This document shows positions 55,716-64,000 of a DNA stretch of 64,000 nucleotides, in pieces. The notes beneath the pieces were generated by a model. It had not been told where the DNA came from. It searched no databases and was given only the letters and a program-made list of their open reading frames with translations. The stretch is from Microglena sp. YARC (Eukaryota; Chlorophyta; Chlorophyceae; Chlamydomonadales; Chlamydomonadaceae). Position 1 is the stretch's first letter. Each line of letters begins with the position of its first letter. The DNA is taken from NCBI GenBank assembly GCA_022414725.1, contig CM039462.1:125900502-125964501 (forward strand). The letters are read 5' to 3'. The position numbers and the translations under genes were made by a program.

Positions 55716-56037
55716 TTTCTTCAGATCGGCAGCCACCTAGTCTGCTGTAGTGCCAGGAGGAAATGCAAAATTAAGAGGGGGTGAGTATTTTTTTTCTTTT
55801 GGTGATATAATATTTTCCACATTTCTTTATACCATTTCATACGTTATCATGATTGATGCAGAGATAAGACACCGCGCGGTTGTTCACTAGATTAGATGCC
55901 TTAAATTTTTTGTGTCAATCACCTGAAGACAGTATTGACAAGATCGGTTACAAATCTTGAATTGGTCAACTTTTCAGAATCCCCAAATATAAGGTGTCCC
56001 AATATCAAATGTCCCTAGCTGTATGTGAGTAAAAAAA
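55716..56037. other. Spacer with a partial left end of element B
   Basis: Bases about 55890-56022 carry the tail coding sequence (CQSPEDS, partly deleted) and end with the tip AAATGTCCCTAGCTGTATG. The outward ATG is followed at once by TGA; the next gene starts at 56038. Confidence 0.7.
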
Positions 56038-56849
56038 ATGTTACACTTATTAAAAATGAACCGCACACAAATCGGATCCGGCTCCAAGGAGAGAATAAAT
56101 TTGTTTAATGAGTGCGCTAAGAAAAACAATAGCGAACGCAAAAAATACGAAGTGAACACTGTCAAATATGATAATGTTAAACTGTCTAAACAGCAAAAGA
56201 TTAATATCATTGAATGGATAAAGCAAAAATGGGGGGAAAATGTGGATAAACTGTTGACGTACAAGGGTATGAAAGCGATCCATGATGAGTTGTTGTGCCG
56301 ATTCTTGCGTCCGTCCGAGGTTATCGACATTTGTAACATGCTGCGATTATATCCAGTCATAAACTATGCCACCGTTCCCATCGTGCCGGACGTTAATGTG
56401 TCAGAGTTGGTGGGACGCTTGGGAGAAAAAAATATCAAAATGACAGAAAAATTCCATCTATTGTACATCTGGTACCATTCGAGTACCAATCAAATGGTTC
56501 TTTACGCTACAGACGAGGACTCGAAAAAAGCAATATCAAATATTAAACTCGCAATATCAAATATTAAGTTCATAGACAATTCCAAACAAATCGAATGGAA
56601 TTCAAAGAATACGTTTCGAAGATGGACCCATACGCGCGCAAATTCAATCCTGCAATTTCTACCACTCGCACATCCAATCCTAAAACGTCCACCACTCGCA
56701 CATCCAATCCTAAAACGTCCACCACTCGCACATCCAATCCTAAAACGTCCACCACGCGCACATCCAATCCTAAAACGTCCACCACGCGCACATCCAATCC
56801 TAAAACTTCCAAACTGAATCATACTGCTCGCGCATTTAAGCCTAAGTAG
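56038..56849 (+). pseudogene. Unknown protein with TSNPKTSTTR repeats, frameshift near its end
   Basis: ATG 56038 (MLHLLKMNRTQIGSGSKERI). The first 190 residues are charged and mixed in structure (LSKQQKINIIEWIKQKWGEN, then HLLYIWYHSSTNQMVLYATD) and are not recognised. Near 56590 the frame probably shifts by one base in an AAA run: the second frame gives EFKEYVSKMDPYARKFNP, followed by five copies of STTRTSNPKT from a 30-base repeat and the end ARAFKPK at 56849. In the original frame the repeat would read PPLAHPILKR, which looks less natural. The gene lies between two copies of the left end of element B. Confidence 0.5.
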
Positions 56850-56851
56850 AT

Positions 56852-57053
56852 TTTTTGTGTTCCAGATGTAGCAGATATATTTGATTACAGTAACGCTTTG
56901 AAAAGGATTATTGATGCGCACGATGTTAGCCATCAGTTTGACTTTTCAGGGTACTTTAAACATGTAAATTCAGTGTCTTTAGATGCCTTGATTTTTTTGT
57001 GTCAATCACCTGAAGACAGTATCTGTATTGACAAGATCGGTTACAAATCTTGA
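56852..57053 (+). pseudogene. BRO-N/MSV199-like domain fragment
   Basis: The frame IFCVPDVADIFDYSNALKRI, then IDAHDVSHQFDFSGYFKHVN and the end KIGYKS is clearly coding in style. V-x-DVA-x-I-x-YSN-x-L-x-R-I resembles BRO-N/MSV199 domains, DNA-binding modules of large DNA viruses. There is no Met; it follows the stop at 56849. The same tail with different codons lies in other left ends of element B. It is the longest form and may be the source. Confidence 0.5.
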
Positions 57054-57118
57054 ATTGGTCAACTTTTCAGAATCCCCAAATATAAGGTGTCCCAATATCA
57101 AATGTCCCTAGCTGTATG
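57054..57118 (-). repeat. Left tip of element B
   Basis: AAGGTGTCCCAATATCAAAT and GTCCCTAGCTGTATG, facing the 3' end of the PARG gene. Confidence 0.8.
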
Positions 57119-57135
57119 CTATCACGACATCTGTG

Positions 57136-57906
57136 CTACTTTGGTGATGTACCCTCCGAAAGTTTCCTACTATTTTTTTCATTTTCTGCGAGATGAAAGA
57201 AATCGATGTTTTTACCTAGAATCGCGAAAACGATCTTCTTGAAGCACCCTTCTACATTTTCGATCTCGGCAAACATGATCTCGGCAACGTGTTTAGGTGG
57301 ACACCCGAACGCCCCGCATCCCCAAGCTCCTAATACGATGCTGTCATGTCCGTACTTGTGAGCTACACTCAATACGAGTCTCACCTTTTCGCGAAACAAT
57401 TGACTGTCTTTCTCTGAGAACCTGTTGTCCACCAGCTGTGGCATGGAAATGCACGGACATGCCAAGAAGGATGCCGATTTAGAAAACTTCAGGAACTCGA
57501 ATCCGTCTCTCTCGCACTCCCTGATGATGTCGACGTCGAAAGATACAACGGCTTCCCTTTCTCCGATCGGGTAAAACGACCTCGAGAGATGACGATGGTA
57601 GTTCGTCCTCCGGAACAACGACTCTTCCTGCATCCCACCTCCACAAGACACGCACCCCCCAGGATTATGTATGTCCGCCATGTTCAAGACGAGCGGGTGC
57701 ATACCTTGCTCAATAAGGTCTAGGGTCGCATCTACTGTGTCCATGTCTATTACACGGATATCGGTCCGCATCGTACCATATTTCGTGCGATCAAACTCGA
57801 AGGAAGGATCGTACGAAACTTTCAAAGAAGCATGAGGAGGGACATGATCCTCGAAGATCCGAATGTTTTCGTGCCACACACGTACTCTCCTTTCAAAATC
57901 CTCCAT
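57136..57906 (-). CDS. Poly(ADP-ribose) glycohydrolase, microbial (TIGR02452) type
   Basis: 256 residues from ATG 57906 (MEDFERRVRVWHENIRIFED). The signature is clear: LVLNMADIHNPGG at 73-84, Gly-rich GGG at 89-91, and QEE at 93-95 with the catalytic Glu, followed by SLFRRTNY. Later GAWGCGAFGCPP and the macrodomain-like C-terminus VAEIMF are present. The family removes ADP-ribose chains from proteins. A virus could use it to undo host PARP-based defence; this is inference. The start codon sits exactly on the left tip of element B, so the leader is transposon sequence. Another left tip lies right behind the stop. Confidence 0.92.
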   Translation of the reverse strand: MEDFERRVRVWHENIRIFEDHVPPHASLKVSYDPSFEFDRTKYGTMRTDIRVIDMDTVDATLDLIEQGMHPLVLNMADIHNPGGCVSCGGGMQEESLFRRTNYHRHLSRSFYPIGEREAVVSFDVDIIRECERDGFEFLKFSKSASFLACPCISMPQLVDNRFSEKDSQLFREKVRLVLSVAHKYGHDSIVLGAWGCGAFGCPPKHVAEIMFAEIENVEGCFKKIVFAILGKNIDFFHLAENEKNSRKLSEGTSPK

Positions 57907-58170
57907 ACAGCTAGGGACATTTGATTGTGGGACACATTTTATTTTGGGGATTTGACCAATTCAAGTTTTGTAACCGATCTTGTCAATACAGATACTGTCT
58001 TCAGGAGATTGACACAAAACATTCAAGGCCTGTAAAGACACAGAAGTTACATGATCAAAGTAGCCTGACAAGTCAACGTGTTTGCTTACATCGTGCGCAT
58101 AAATATGTGAACAACCGCGCGATGTCTTACCTCTGCATCGATCATGATAACGTGCGTGTATTATGGTGTG
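57904..58170 (+). mobile_element. Left end of element B upstream of PARG
   Basis: CATACAGCTAGGGACATTTG and about 260 bases that match 39071-39330. It includes, on the minus strand, the BRO-N-like tail (stop at 57961). The right end is missing. Confidence 0.85.
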
Positions 58171-58579
58171 CCTTGCTGTGCTGAAAAATGGTTGTTTACA
58201 CTTCATTCGATGGCGATGATCCGCCACCGCATCCGTGTGTCATGAATGGACGGACTGACTGACGTTGTGGATGCGACAGTTTCCCGCCGTTTGCTTGTGT
58301 CCTCCGATACATTCGACCGTGTTCCGCATCTTGCGTGTGTCCTCCGATACATTCGACCGTGTTCCGCATCTTGCGTGTGTCCTCCTATACATTCGACCGT
58401 GTTCCGCCGTTTGCGTGTGTCCTCCTCCGATGGATTGACAAGTCAGATCCTAGGACACGTGTTTCCGCGAGTCCGCAGCTGAATTCCCTGGGTCCCGCGA
58501 TTCATCTTTCCCGATAATAAAAAAACATAAGAAGCACTATGCGTTCATTTTTACTCCAACAACAAATGTCCCTAGCTGT
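58171..58579. other. Non-coding region with dispersed repeats
   Basis: GTGTCCTCCGATACATTCGA units are repeated three to four times at 58308-58420; the same is found at 63540-63670. Then follows the GCAGCTGAATTCCCTGGGTC module. The last 20 bases are a solo tip of element B. Confidence 0.6.
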
Positions 58580-59233
58580 ATGGCTGAGCGCACTGACAGT
58601 CCAACGTTAAAGCGGATAATGCTACTTGTAGCAGAGGTCCTCGGCGTCAAGCCACACGATGAAGCAGTAGACGCATTCGCTCTCATTGAGGGGGTGATGA
58701 ACGCCATGGACATTAAGAGCATGCTCCCTTCTTTAGCGCACCCTGTGGAAATAGCTGAAGTGGACAAGGAGCTGAATCGAGGAGACCAGATCCTTGTGCG
58801 GACGGCGGGTAGAAAGGAGGTTTTCCACCATGGAATATTCATCGGTCGCCTCCATGGAGTGCTGGAGGACAAGAACCTTGTGGTCGACTTCTGGGGTCCA
58901 CCGAAGGAAGGCAAGCATGGTGCCCGAATCCGGCTCCGGACTTTGACCGAATTTATAACCATGCCCCGCCAGCGTGCTGCACAGCTTGCTGTTATGCGCT
59001 GGAAGAGAGACACACAAGAACTTCGGGAATTTACGGCAACACTTGCATTGACACTTCACAAGGATCTGAAGGAATGCTCAGGTCTCTACCACTTACTGAA
59101 CAGCAACTGCAGCCACTTCGCGACTTGGTGCCGCACACTCAGGTTGGAAGTTGATCATTTGACAAAGATAAGCATGATGACAGAGAGTTTACCCAACCCG
59201 AAGTTGCAAATATCCAAAGCATTGTTTTTGTAG
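58580..59233 (+). CDS. LRAT-like (NlpC/P60 superfamily) protein
   Basis: 217 residues from ATG 58580 (MAERTDSPTLKRIMLLVAEV). Residues 64-185 form the LRAT-type domain: NRGDQILVRT, then FHHGIFIGRL with the catalytic His at 83/84, and SNCSHFATWC with the nucleophile Cys177. The family includes acyltransferases and phospholipases acting on membranes or proteins. An N-terminal helical part of about 60 residues is not part of the family core. The ATG directly follows the tip of element B (CCCTAGCTGT). A fragment of a relative is at 4340-4570. Confidence 0.85.
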   Translation: MAERTDSPTLKRIMLLVAEVLGVKPHDEAVDAFALIEGVMNAMDIKSMLPSLAHPVEIAEVDKELNRGDQILVRTAGRKEVFHHGIFIGRLHGVLEDKNLVVDFWGPPKEGKHGARIRLRTLTEFITMPRQRAAQLAVMRWKRDTQELREFTATLALTLHKDLKECSGLYHLLNSNCSHFATWCRTLRLEVDHLTKISMMTESLPNPKLQISKALFL

Positions 59234-59927
59234 CAATAAGCGGCCCATTTTAACCGTTGAATTTAAGCTCCTCCTGCTGCAGAACCCACAGGATGGCTGA
59301 GATCACATTCGGGTATCTACCGCTGACGATCTCGCTTCTTCCAAGCTTGATGTGAACTGTGGGCTCCCCTCCGGTCGCCCACCCGCTCGGTTCCTCGCGG
59401 ACCCTTTGTGGGGGCTCCCCTCCGGTCGCCCCCAGTCGCTCCGCTGTGGGGAGGTGAAAGTGGCTCCGCCGCTTGTGTTAATGTGAGACGGTTCTCATCC
59501 AAGTGTTGTTTGTTATCTTTGCCTCTACTCTACACAGGTTCCGCCGTCATGTAATGCGAGAGGTCACCATGTGATGTGATGTGATGTGACTCGACTCGAC
59601 TCGACTCGACATGTGCCGCCGCCTGATGCGAGAGGTCGCCATGTGATGTGACTCGACTCGACTCGACAGTTTCCGCCGTCATGTAATGCGAGAGGTCGGT
59701 CGCCATGTGATGTGATGTGATGTGATGTGACTCGACTCGACACAGTTTCCGCCGTCATGTAATGCGAGAGGTCGGTCGCCATGTGATGTGATGTGATGTG
59801 ACTCGACTCGACTCGACATTTGCCGCCGCCTGATGCGAGAGGTCGCCATGTGCTTATCACGATATAAAGCTCGCGACAAGCATATTGGTTGAGTCAAGCC
59901 TTCCTTTCCCTTGTGTATCATCCATCC
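59234..59927. repeat. GC-rich repeat and tandem units
   Basis: GC-rich repeat at 59349-59500. From 59525 to 59860 there are five units of GATGCGAGAGGTCGCCATGT, (GATGT)n and CTCGACTCGACTCGACA. No gene. Confidence 0.75.
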
Positions 59928-61214
59928 ATGGCGCACCACACCCAGCACGTCGTGTACGCCCTCGTCGAGCGAGAGTTCCTGGGCAAGTTCCCGTTGGTCG
60001 TCAAGGTCGGCCGGACCAGCCAGCCGCTCTGCAAGAGGCTCTCGCAGTACCCCAATGGATCCCAGCTCATTTTTGCCATCCATGTTCGAGATGCACAAGC
60101 GTGCGTGGATGCAGAGGCGGAACTGCTCATGTACATGCGCGGTGGTTACGATTCCAGAATCCAGTCACGAAGAGATGTGGGTGCCGAGTACTTTGATGTG
60201 GGCGAAGCCACCGTTTACAATGGTATGTTAACGGTCGTTTTGAAGTACGCCTGGTATGGCGGCGACGACTGCGGTGGCAAACAGGAGGAGGAGTGTGACA
60301 CTCCTCCACGTGATGACTCCGTTGAATCTGAGGGATCCGTGGAATCCGCCGTTGAATCTGAGGAGACGGACCAGGAGCGTATGGATCGTGAGATGTACGT
60401 CTCACGTGTGGTGACTGTGATTTTTGACAACGTCGTTCAGGCTAACATCGAGTGTTACGATACGGTGCACGACTTTGTCGAGGCCAATGCAACAGAGCTG
60501 TCTGGTGCGGTGTTGGATCAGGGCGCATTTGTCGATCGGGTACTGTCGAAGCTACCCAGGTCGAGCTTCACCGCCAAGAAAGTGGTATCATCGCTCAAGG
60601 ATCTGGGCATCCAACCCATCCATTACATTTTCGACGGCCTGCTGCTTCCCCGTCGTGCCCTGCGGTTCCCCGACTTCACTCGCCACAAGAATATCCTCCG
60701 CTTTCTGGATGAGCGGTGCATTGCCACCACCCCCGGCGATCTGCGACCGCATATCGCCACGACCCCGGGCATGTACAACGCTTACGTCACGTTCTGCGAG
60801 GAGGAGGGGCTACATGCGACTGTTGCTGACGTTGTCGAGCTGGCGCAGGTCGTCAAGGAGTGCGGTCTGGACACGATGTACACCCTGCAAAAAGCTACCC
60901 CCGAATACATCCTGCTGATTGAGTCCCAATTCCTCTTGCACCTGATGCAAGAGCAGAGCGTCTCGCATCCCCGTATCGATGATTCTGTGAGCTTCACTGC
61001 GGCCACCTTGTTCTCCATGTTCAATGACTGGCTATCCCCGATCCCTGGTTCTCCTAAACATGAAACCACCTTGATCAAGTTTGGTCTCAAGATGTCCAAG
61101 CTTGGCTTGAGGGGCGTCTCCAAGCGACGCTGCAACACGGGTGCTGTTTACTCTTTCTGCATTACGGACGTCATCAATGACATGCGTGAGAAGATGTGGC
61201 CTGTATTGGATTGA
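59928..61214 (+). CDS. T5orf172 (GIY-YIG-like) domain protein, long form
   Basis: 428 residues from ATG 59928 (MAHHTQHVVYALVEREFLGK); a Met 13 codons upstream is less likely because the paralogue at 55295 starts at MAHK. Residues 7-80 form the T5orf172 domain (VVYALVE, VVKVGRTSQPLCKRLSQYP, Glu in CVDAEAELLMY), a possible nuclease. An acidic linker (SVESEGSVESAVESEETDQE) follows. The rest is helical; the end (TLFSMFNDWLSPIPGSPKHE, then KLGLRGVSKRR) resembles the winged-helix domain of viral primase-helicases. A DNA-binding, DNA-cutting role is likely but not proven. Confidence 0.8.
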   Translation: MAHHTQHVVYALVEREFLGKFPLVVKVGRTSQPLCKRLSQYPNGSQLIFAIHVRDAQACVDAEAELLMYMRGGYDSRIQSRRDVGAEYFDVGEATVYNGMLTVVLKYAWYGGDDCGGKQEEECDTPPRDDSVESEGSVESAVESEETDQERMDREMYVSRVVTVIFDNVVQANIECYDTVHDFVEANATELSGAVLDQGAFVDRVLSKLPRSSFTAKKVVSSLKDLGIQPIHYIFDGLLLPRRALRFPDFTRHKNILRFLDERCIATTPGDLRPHIATTPGMYNAYVTFCEEEGLHATVADVVELAQVVKECGLDTMYTLQKATPEYILLIESQFLLHLMQEQSVSHPRIDDSVSFTAATLFSMFNDWLSPIPGSPKHETTLIKFGLKMSKLGLRGVSKRRCNTGAVYSFCITDVINDMREKMWPVLD

Positions 61215-61672
61215 GCTCTGTTATCCATTGCTGCACGCACGCACAGACAGACAGACAGATAAAGCACGTGCGGTCGTAAGACTGAGACTGAATGGACGAA
61301 CACTACTATTCGAAAGCCGCCGTGGCCCGTGTGATAATGAATCATTCATCCTTTATGGACGAACGGGGAAAGTTTTTTAGCTATTGTGTTCTGTCACATC
61401 AATCCCTATTTTAAACAAACGTGTTCACATGAACACCTCTGAAAAGAAGACTCTCCATCTCTGTAACAACAATTATTTCAACAAAAAATAAATACTGAAG
61501 AATAATGCCGGAGGCTCACATCAATCCCTATTTAAAACGAACGTGTTCACATGAACACCTCTGAAAACGGAACGTTACATCCATCTGGGGGAACGTTACA
61601 TACTCAGCAAAACAATGCCGAGACCTGTATGGTTTATGGATTTACACTCGTTTTTATTAAAACAATAGTTTT
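61215..61672. other. Non-coding region with satellite relics
   Basis: Two diverged 96-bp units at 61398-61575 and GGAACGTTACATCCATCTGG as at 50.1 kb. A (CAGA)n run lies at 61243-61258. Confidence 0.6.
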
Positions 61673-61892
61673 TTAGTTGCTAATCTGTCAACGGTAGACT
61701 CGGTACCTCCAGTGTTTTTCCAAAGTTCCACCTTCAGTTAATTAAGTTAACTAAGTTATTCAATTTCCTGGCTGCGGATATCTTGACTGAAGACGCGTCC
61801 ACCGCGATCCACAGCTGTCACATCATACGACGAATTGTCAGTCCATATGTAGATACCGGCTACATTTACTAAGGATGGCCCGTTGAACAATT
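61673..61892. repeat. Conserved 3' flank of F-box/LRR genes, copy 3
   Basis: Nearly the same as 43827-44060, and following the same type of gene. Confidence 0.8.
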
Positions 61893-63383
61893 TTACACAT
61901 CATTCCATCCATTTTTCAAGTACGTCAACGAAGTGAGTCCTTCCAGCGGTGATATGTCGTCCACGTCGGTGTTAGAACTGTCCAGGTGAACCAACAAAGT
62001 GAGTCCTTCCAGCGGTGATATGTCGTCCACGTCGGTGTTCGAAATGTCGAGGTGAACCAACGAAGTGATTCCTGCCAGCGGTGATATGTCGTCCACGTCG
62101 GTGTTCGAAATGTCCAGGTGAACCAATGAAGTGAGTCCTTCCAGTGGTGATATGTCGGTCACATAGGTGTTCGATATGTCCAGGTGAACCAACGCAGTGA
62201 GTCCTGCCAGCGGCGATATGTCGAGCACCTTGCTCCGGCGACAAGACGGAATGAAGCCGGACATCGGTACTCGGTCTTCGACCACACATGTGTACGCCAT
62301 GTTCAGATGAACCAACGAAGTGAGGCCGGACAGTAGTGATATAGAGGGTACACGTGTGCCCTCCATGTTCAGGTGAAGCAACGCAGTGATACCGGACACC
62401 GGTGAGATGTCTTCGAGCTTGTATTTGAGATGCGAAATGTCGAGGTGAATCAACGAATTGATACCGGACAGAGATGATAGGTATTCCACACGTGTGCCCT
62501 CCATGTTGAGGTGAATCAACGAAGTGAGTCCTGCCAGCGGTGATAATAGGTGTCCGCCCACCCGTGTGTACGCCATGTTCAGATGAACCAACTCGGTGAG
62601 TCCGGACAGCTGTGATATGTCTTCTAGTTTGTTTCCGATATGCGAAATTTTGAGGTGAACCAACGCATTGAGCCCTGAAATCGCTGATAATGGGTGTTCG
62701 TCCACGTACGTGAGGTGCGAAATATCTAGGTGAATCAACGAAGTGAGACCTGACAGCGGTGATATGTCTTTGAGTTTTGCTTGTATTAGCGAAATGTCTA
62801 GGTGAATCAACGAAGTGAGTCCTTCCAGTGTTGATATGTCGGTCACAAGTGTGTGCGCCATGTTCAGGTGAATCAACGAAGTGAGTCCGTACAGAGCTTG
62901 TATGTTGTACAGAGGTGTGTGCGACATGTTCAGATGCGTCAACGAAGTGAGTCCGGACAGAGGTGATAATAGGTCTTCGTCCACGTAGGTGTTCGATATG
63001 TCCAGGTGCGTCAATGAAGTGAGTCCGTACAGTGGCGATATGTCGGTCACATAGGTGTTCGATATGTCCAGGTGAACCAACTCAGTGAGGACGGACAGCG
63101 GCGATATGTCTTGGATCTTGTCTTCGATAGCCGACATTGATTGGTAGGGTACGTATTCCCCACGATTGACACCTATTTTCAACTCTTTGAGCCTGCAAAT
63201 GCGTGATAATGCGTATTCCAAACTGTTATAATGTCTTAGGTGGATCCTTGTGACACACCGGGGTGTGACGCATCTCCACTTTTCGCAGACGAGAGGCACT
63301 TGTTTGAGGTGGGATTCGTTCGAAATCGCATTGGCTAGAATGATCTCCAATACATCTTCATTGATTTCGTCAAAGGAACTCAT
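61893..63383 (-). CDS. F-box/leucine-rich-repeat protein
   Basis: 496 residues from ATG 63383 (MSSFDEINEDVLEIILANAI). F-box-like residues 1-45 and the shared linker are followed by about seventeen leucine-rich repeats of 22-25 residues (ISPLYGLTSLTHLDISNTYV type) and the ending YLKNGWNDV. Compared with the gene at 44061 the order of repeat types is the same in the middle (ISPVSGITALLHLNMEGTRV, then CVVEDRVPMSG), but it has extra units (IQALYGLTSLIHLNMAHTLV). It belongs to a family that grows by repeat duplication. A ubiquitin-ligase adaptor role is inferred from the domains. Confidence 0.85.
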   Translation of the reverse strand: MSSFDEINEDVLEIILANAISNESHLKQVPLVCEKWRCVTPRCVTRIHLRHYNSLEYALSRICRLKELKIGVNRGEYVPYQSMSAIEDKIQDISPLSVLTELVHLDISNTYVTDISPLYGLTSLTHLDISNTYVDEDLLSPLSGLTSLTHLNMSHTPLYNIQALYGLTSLIHLNMAHTLVTDISTLEGLTSLIHLDISLIQAKLKDISPLSGLTSLIHLDISHLTYVDEHPLSAISGLNALVHLKISHIGNKLEDISQLSGLTELVHLNMAYTRVGGHLLSPLAGLTSLIHLNMEGTRVEYLSSLSGINSLIHLDISHLKYKLEDISPVSGITALLHLNMEGTRVPSISLLSGLTSLVHLNMAYTCVVEDRVPMSGFIPSCRRSKVLDISPLAGLTALVHLDISNTYVTDISPLEGLTSLVHLDISNTDVDDISPLAGITSLVHLDISNTDVDDISPLEGLTLLVHLDSSNTDVDDISPLEGLTSLTYLKNGWNDV

Positions 63384-64000
63384 TCGTTTGTGAAGTGTGC
63401 TGTGCTGTGCCTTGCTGTGCTGAAAAATGGTTGTTTACACTTCATTCGAGGACGATGATCCGCCACCGCATCCGTGTGTCATGAATGGACGGACGGACGG
63501 ACTGACTGACGGTGTGGATGCGACAGTTTTCCGCCGTTTGCTTGTGTCCTCCGATACATTCGATAGTGTTCCGCATCTTGTGTCCTCCGATACATTCGAC
63601 AGTGTTCCGCATCTTGTGTCCTCCGATACATTCGACAGTTTTCCGCCGTTTGCTTGTGTCCTCCGATACCGCTTCTTCCAAGCTTGATGTGAACTGTGGG
63701 CTCCCCTCCGGTCGCCCACCCGCTCGGTTCCTCGCGGACCCTTTGTGGGGGCTCCCCTCCGGTCGCCCCCAGTCGCTCCGCTGTGGGGAGGTGAAAGGGG
63801 CTCCGCCGCTTGTTATATGTTAATGTGAGACGGTTCTCATCCAAGTGTTGTTTGTTATCTTTGCCTCGACTCGACTCGACACAGGTTCCGCCGTCATGTA
63901 ATGCGAGAGGTCGGTCGCCATGTGATGTGATGTGACTCGACTCGACAGTTTCCGCCGTGATACGAGAGGTCGCCATGTGATGTGACTCGACTCGACTCGA
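63384..64000. repeat. Dispersed repeats to the window edge
   Basis: GTGTCCTCCGATACATTCGA units (63545-63670), the GC-rich repeat (63685-63850) and GATGCGAGAGGTCG units (63860-64000). No gene. The order is the same as at 58.2-59.9 kb, so the two regions share a duplicated block. Confidence 0.75.

Overview
The window looks like an accessory, repeat-rich part of a large DNA virus of a protist or alga (phylum Nucleocytoviricota), or such a virus integrated in its host. Support comes from intron-free genes on both strands, a D5-like SF3 helicase, small membrane proteins of types I associate with algal giant viruses, F-box/leucine-rich-repeat and ankyrin paralogues, NPDKPW-repeat proteins, a GIY-YIG-like T5orf172 protein, and three lineages of Fanzor (eukaryotic/viral TnpB-like) nucleases. 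No rRNA, tRNA, CRISPR array or clear bacterial gene was seen. Species cannot be named from the sequence.

Layout: 1-2.8 kb is a decayed copy of a Tc1/mariner (IS630-like) transposon carrying a SAP-domain Fanzor (element A). 3-12 kb holds small membrane and hypothetical genes, a HicB-like gene, a truncated Fanzor B, a trypsin-like protease inside an inverted-repeat-bounded unit, an NPDKPW-repeat protein and an F-box/LRR fragment. 12-21 kb has a duplicated small membrane gene, a long ankyrin gene, MITEs, two tandem arrays and a frameshifted NPDKPW gene. 21-28 kb has an F-box-like gene, a TM/coiled-coil gene, a dual-specificity phosphatase and an IQ-motif gene. 28.2-33.7 kb is one tandem array of about 57 copies of a 96-bp unit. 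34-39 kb has a DnaJ-like protein, a 202-bp deletion derivative of element B, a Fanzor C relic and a DUF3669-like kinase. 39.1-41.6 kb is a complete Fanzor B element. 42-46 kb repeats the small membrane gene, then an IQ-motif gene and a large F-box/LRR gene. 46.2-49.7 kb is a complete element A. 51-64 kb holds the D5-like helicase, T5orf172 genes, a poly(ADP-ribose) glycohydrolase, an LRAT-like protein and another F-box/LRR gene, set among dispersed repeats.

The strongest theme is a Fanzor/transposon ecosystem: autonomous elements, truncated and internally deleted derivatives, solo ends and TIR-bounded cargo lie side by side. Both Fanzor families keep a short, hairpin-rich non-coding segment between the nuclease stop codon and the right end, a good candidate for the guide-RNA scaffold. 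All nine recognised left tips of element B are followed so that an ATG reads outward from the tip, and three plausible genes (PARG, LRAT-like, a small membrane protein) start exactly there. Many broken genes differ from an intact relative only by one-base changes in homopolymers, so sequencing error must be excluded before decay is claimed.
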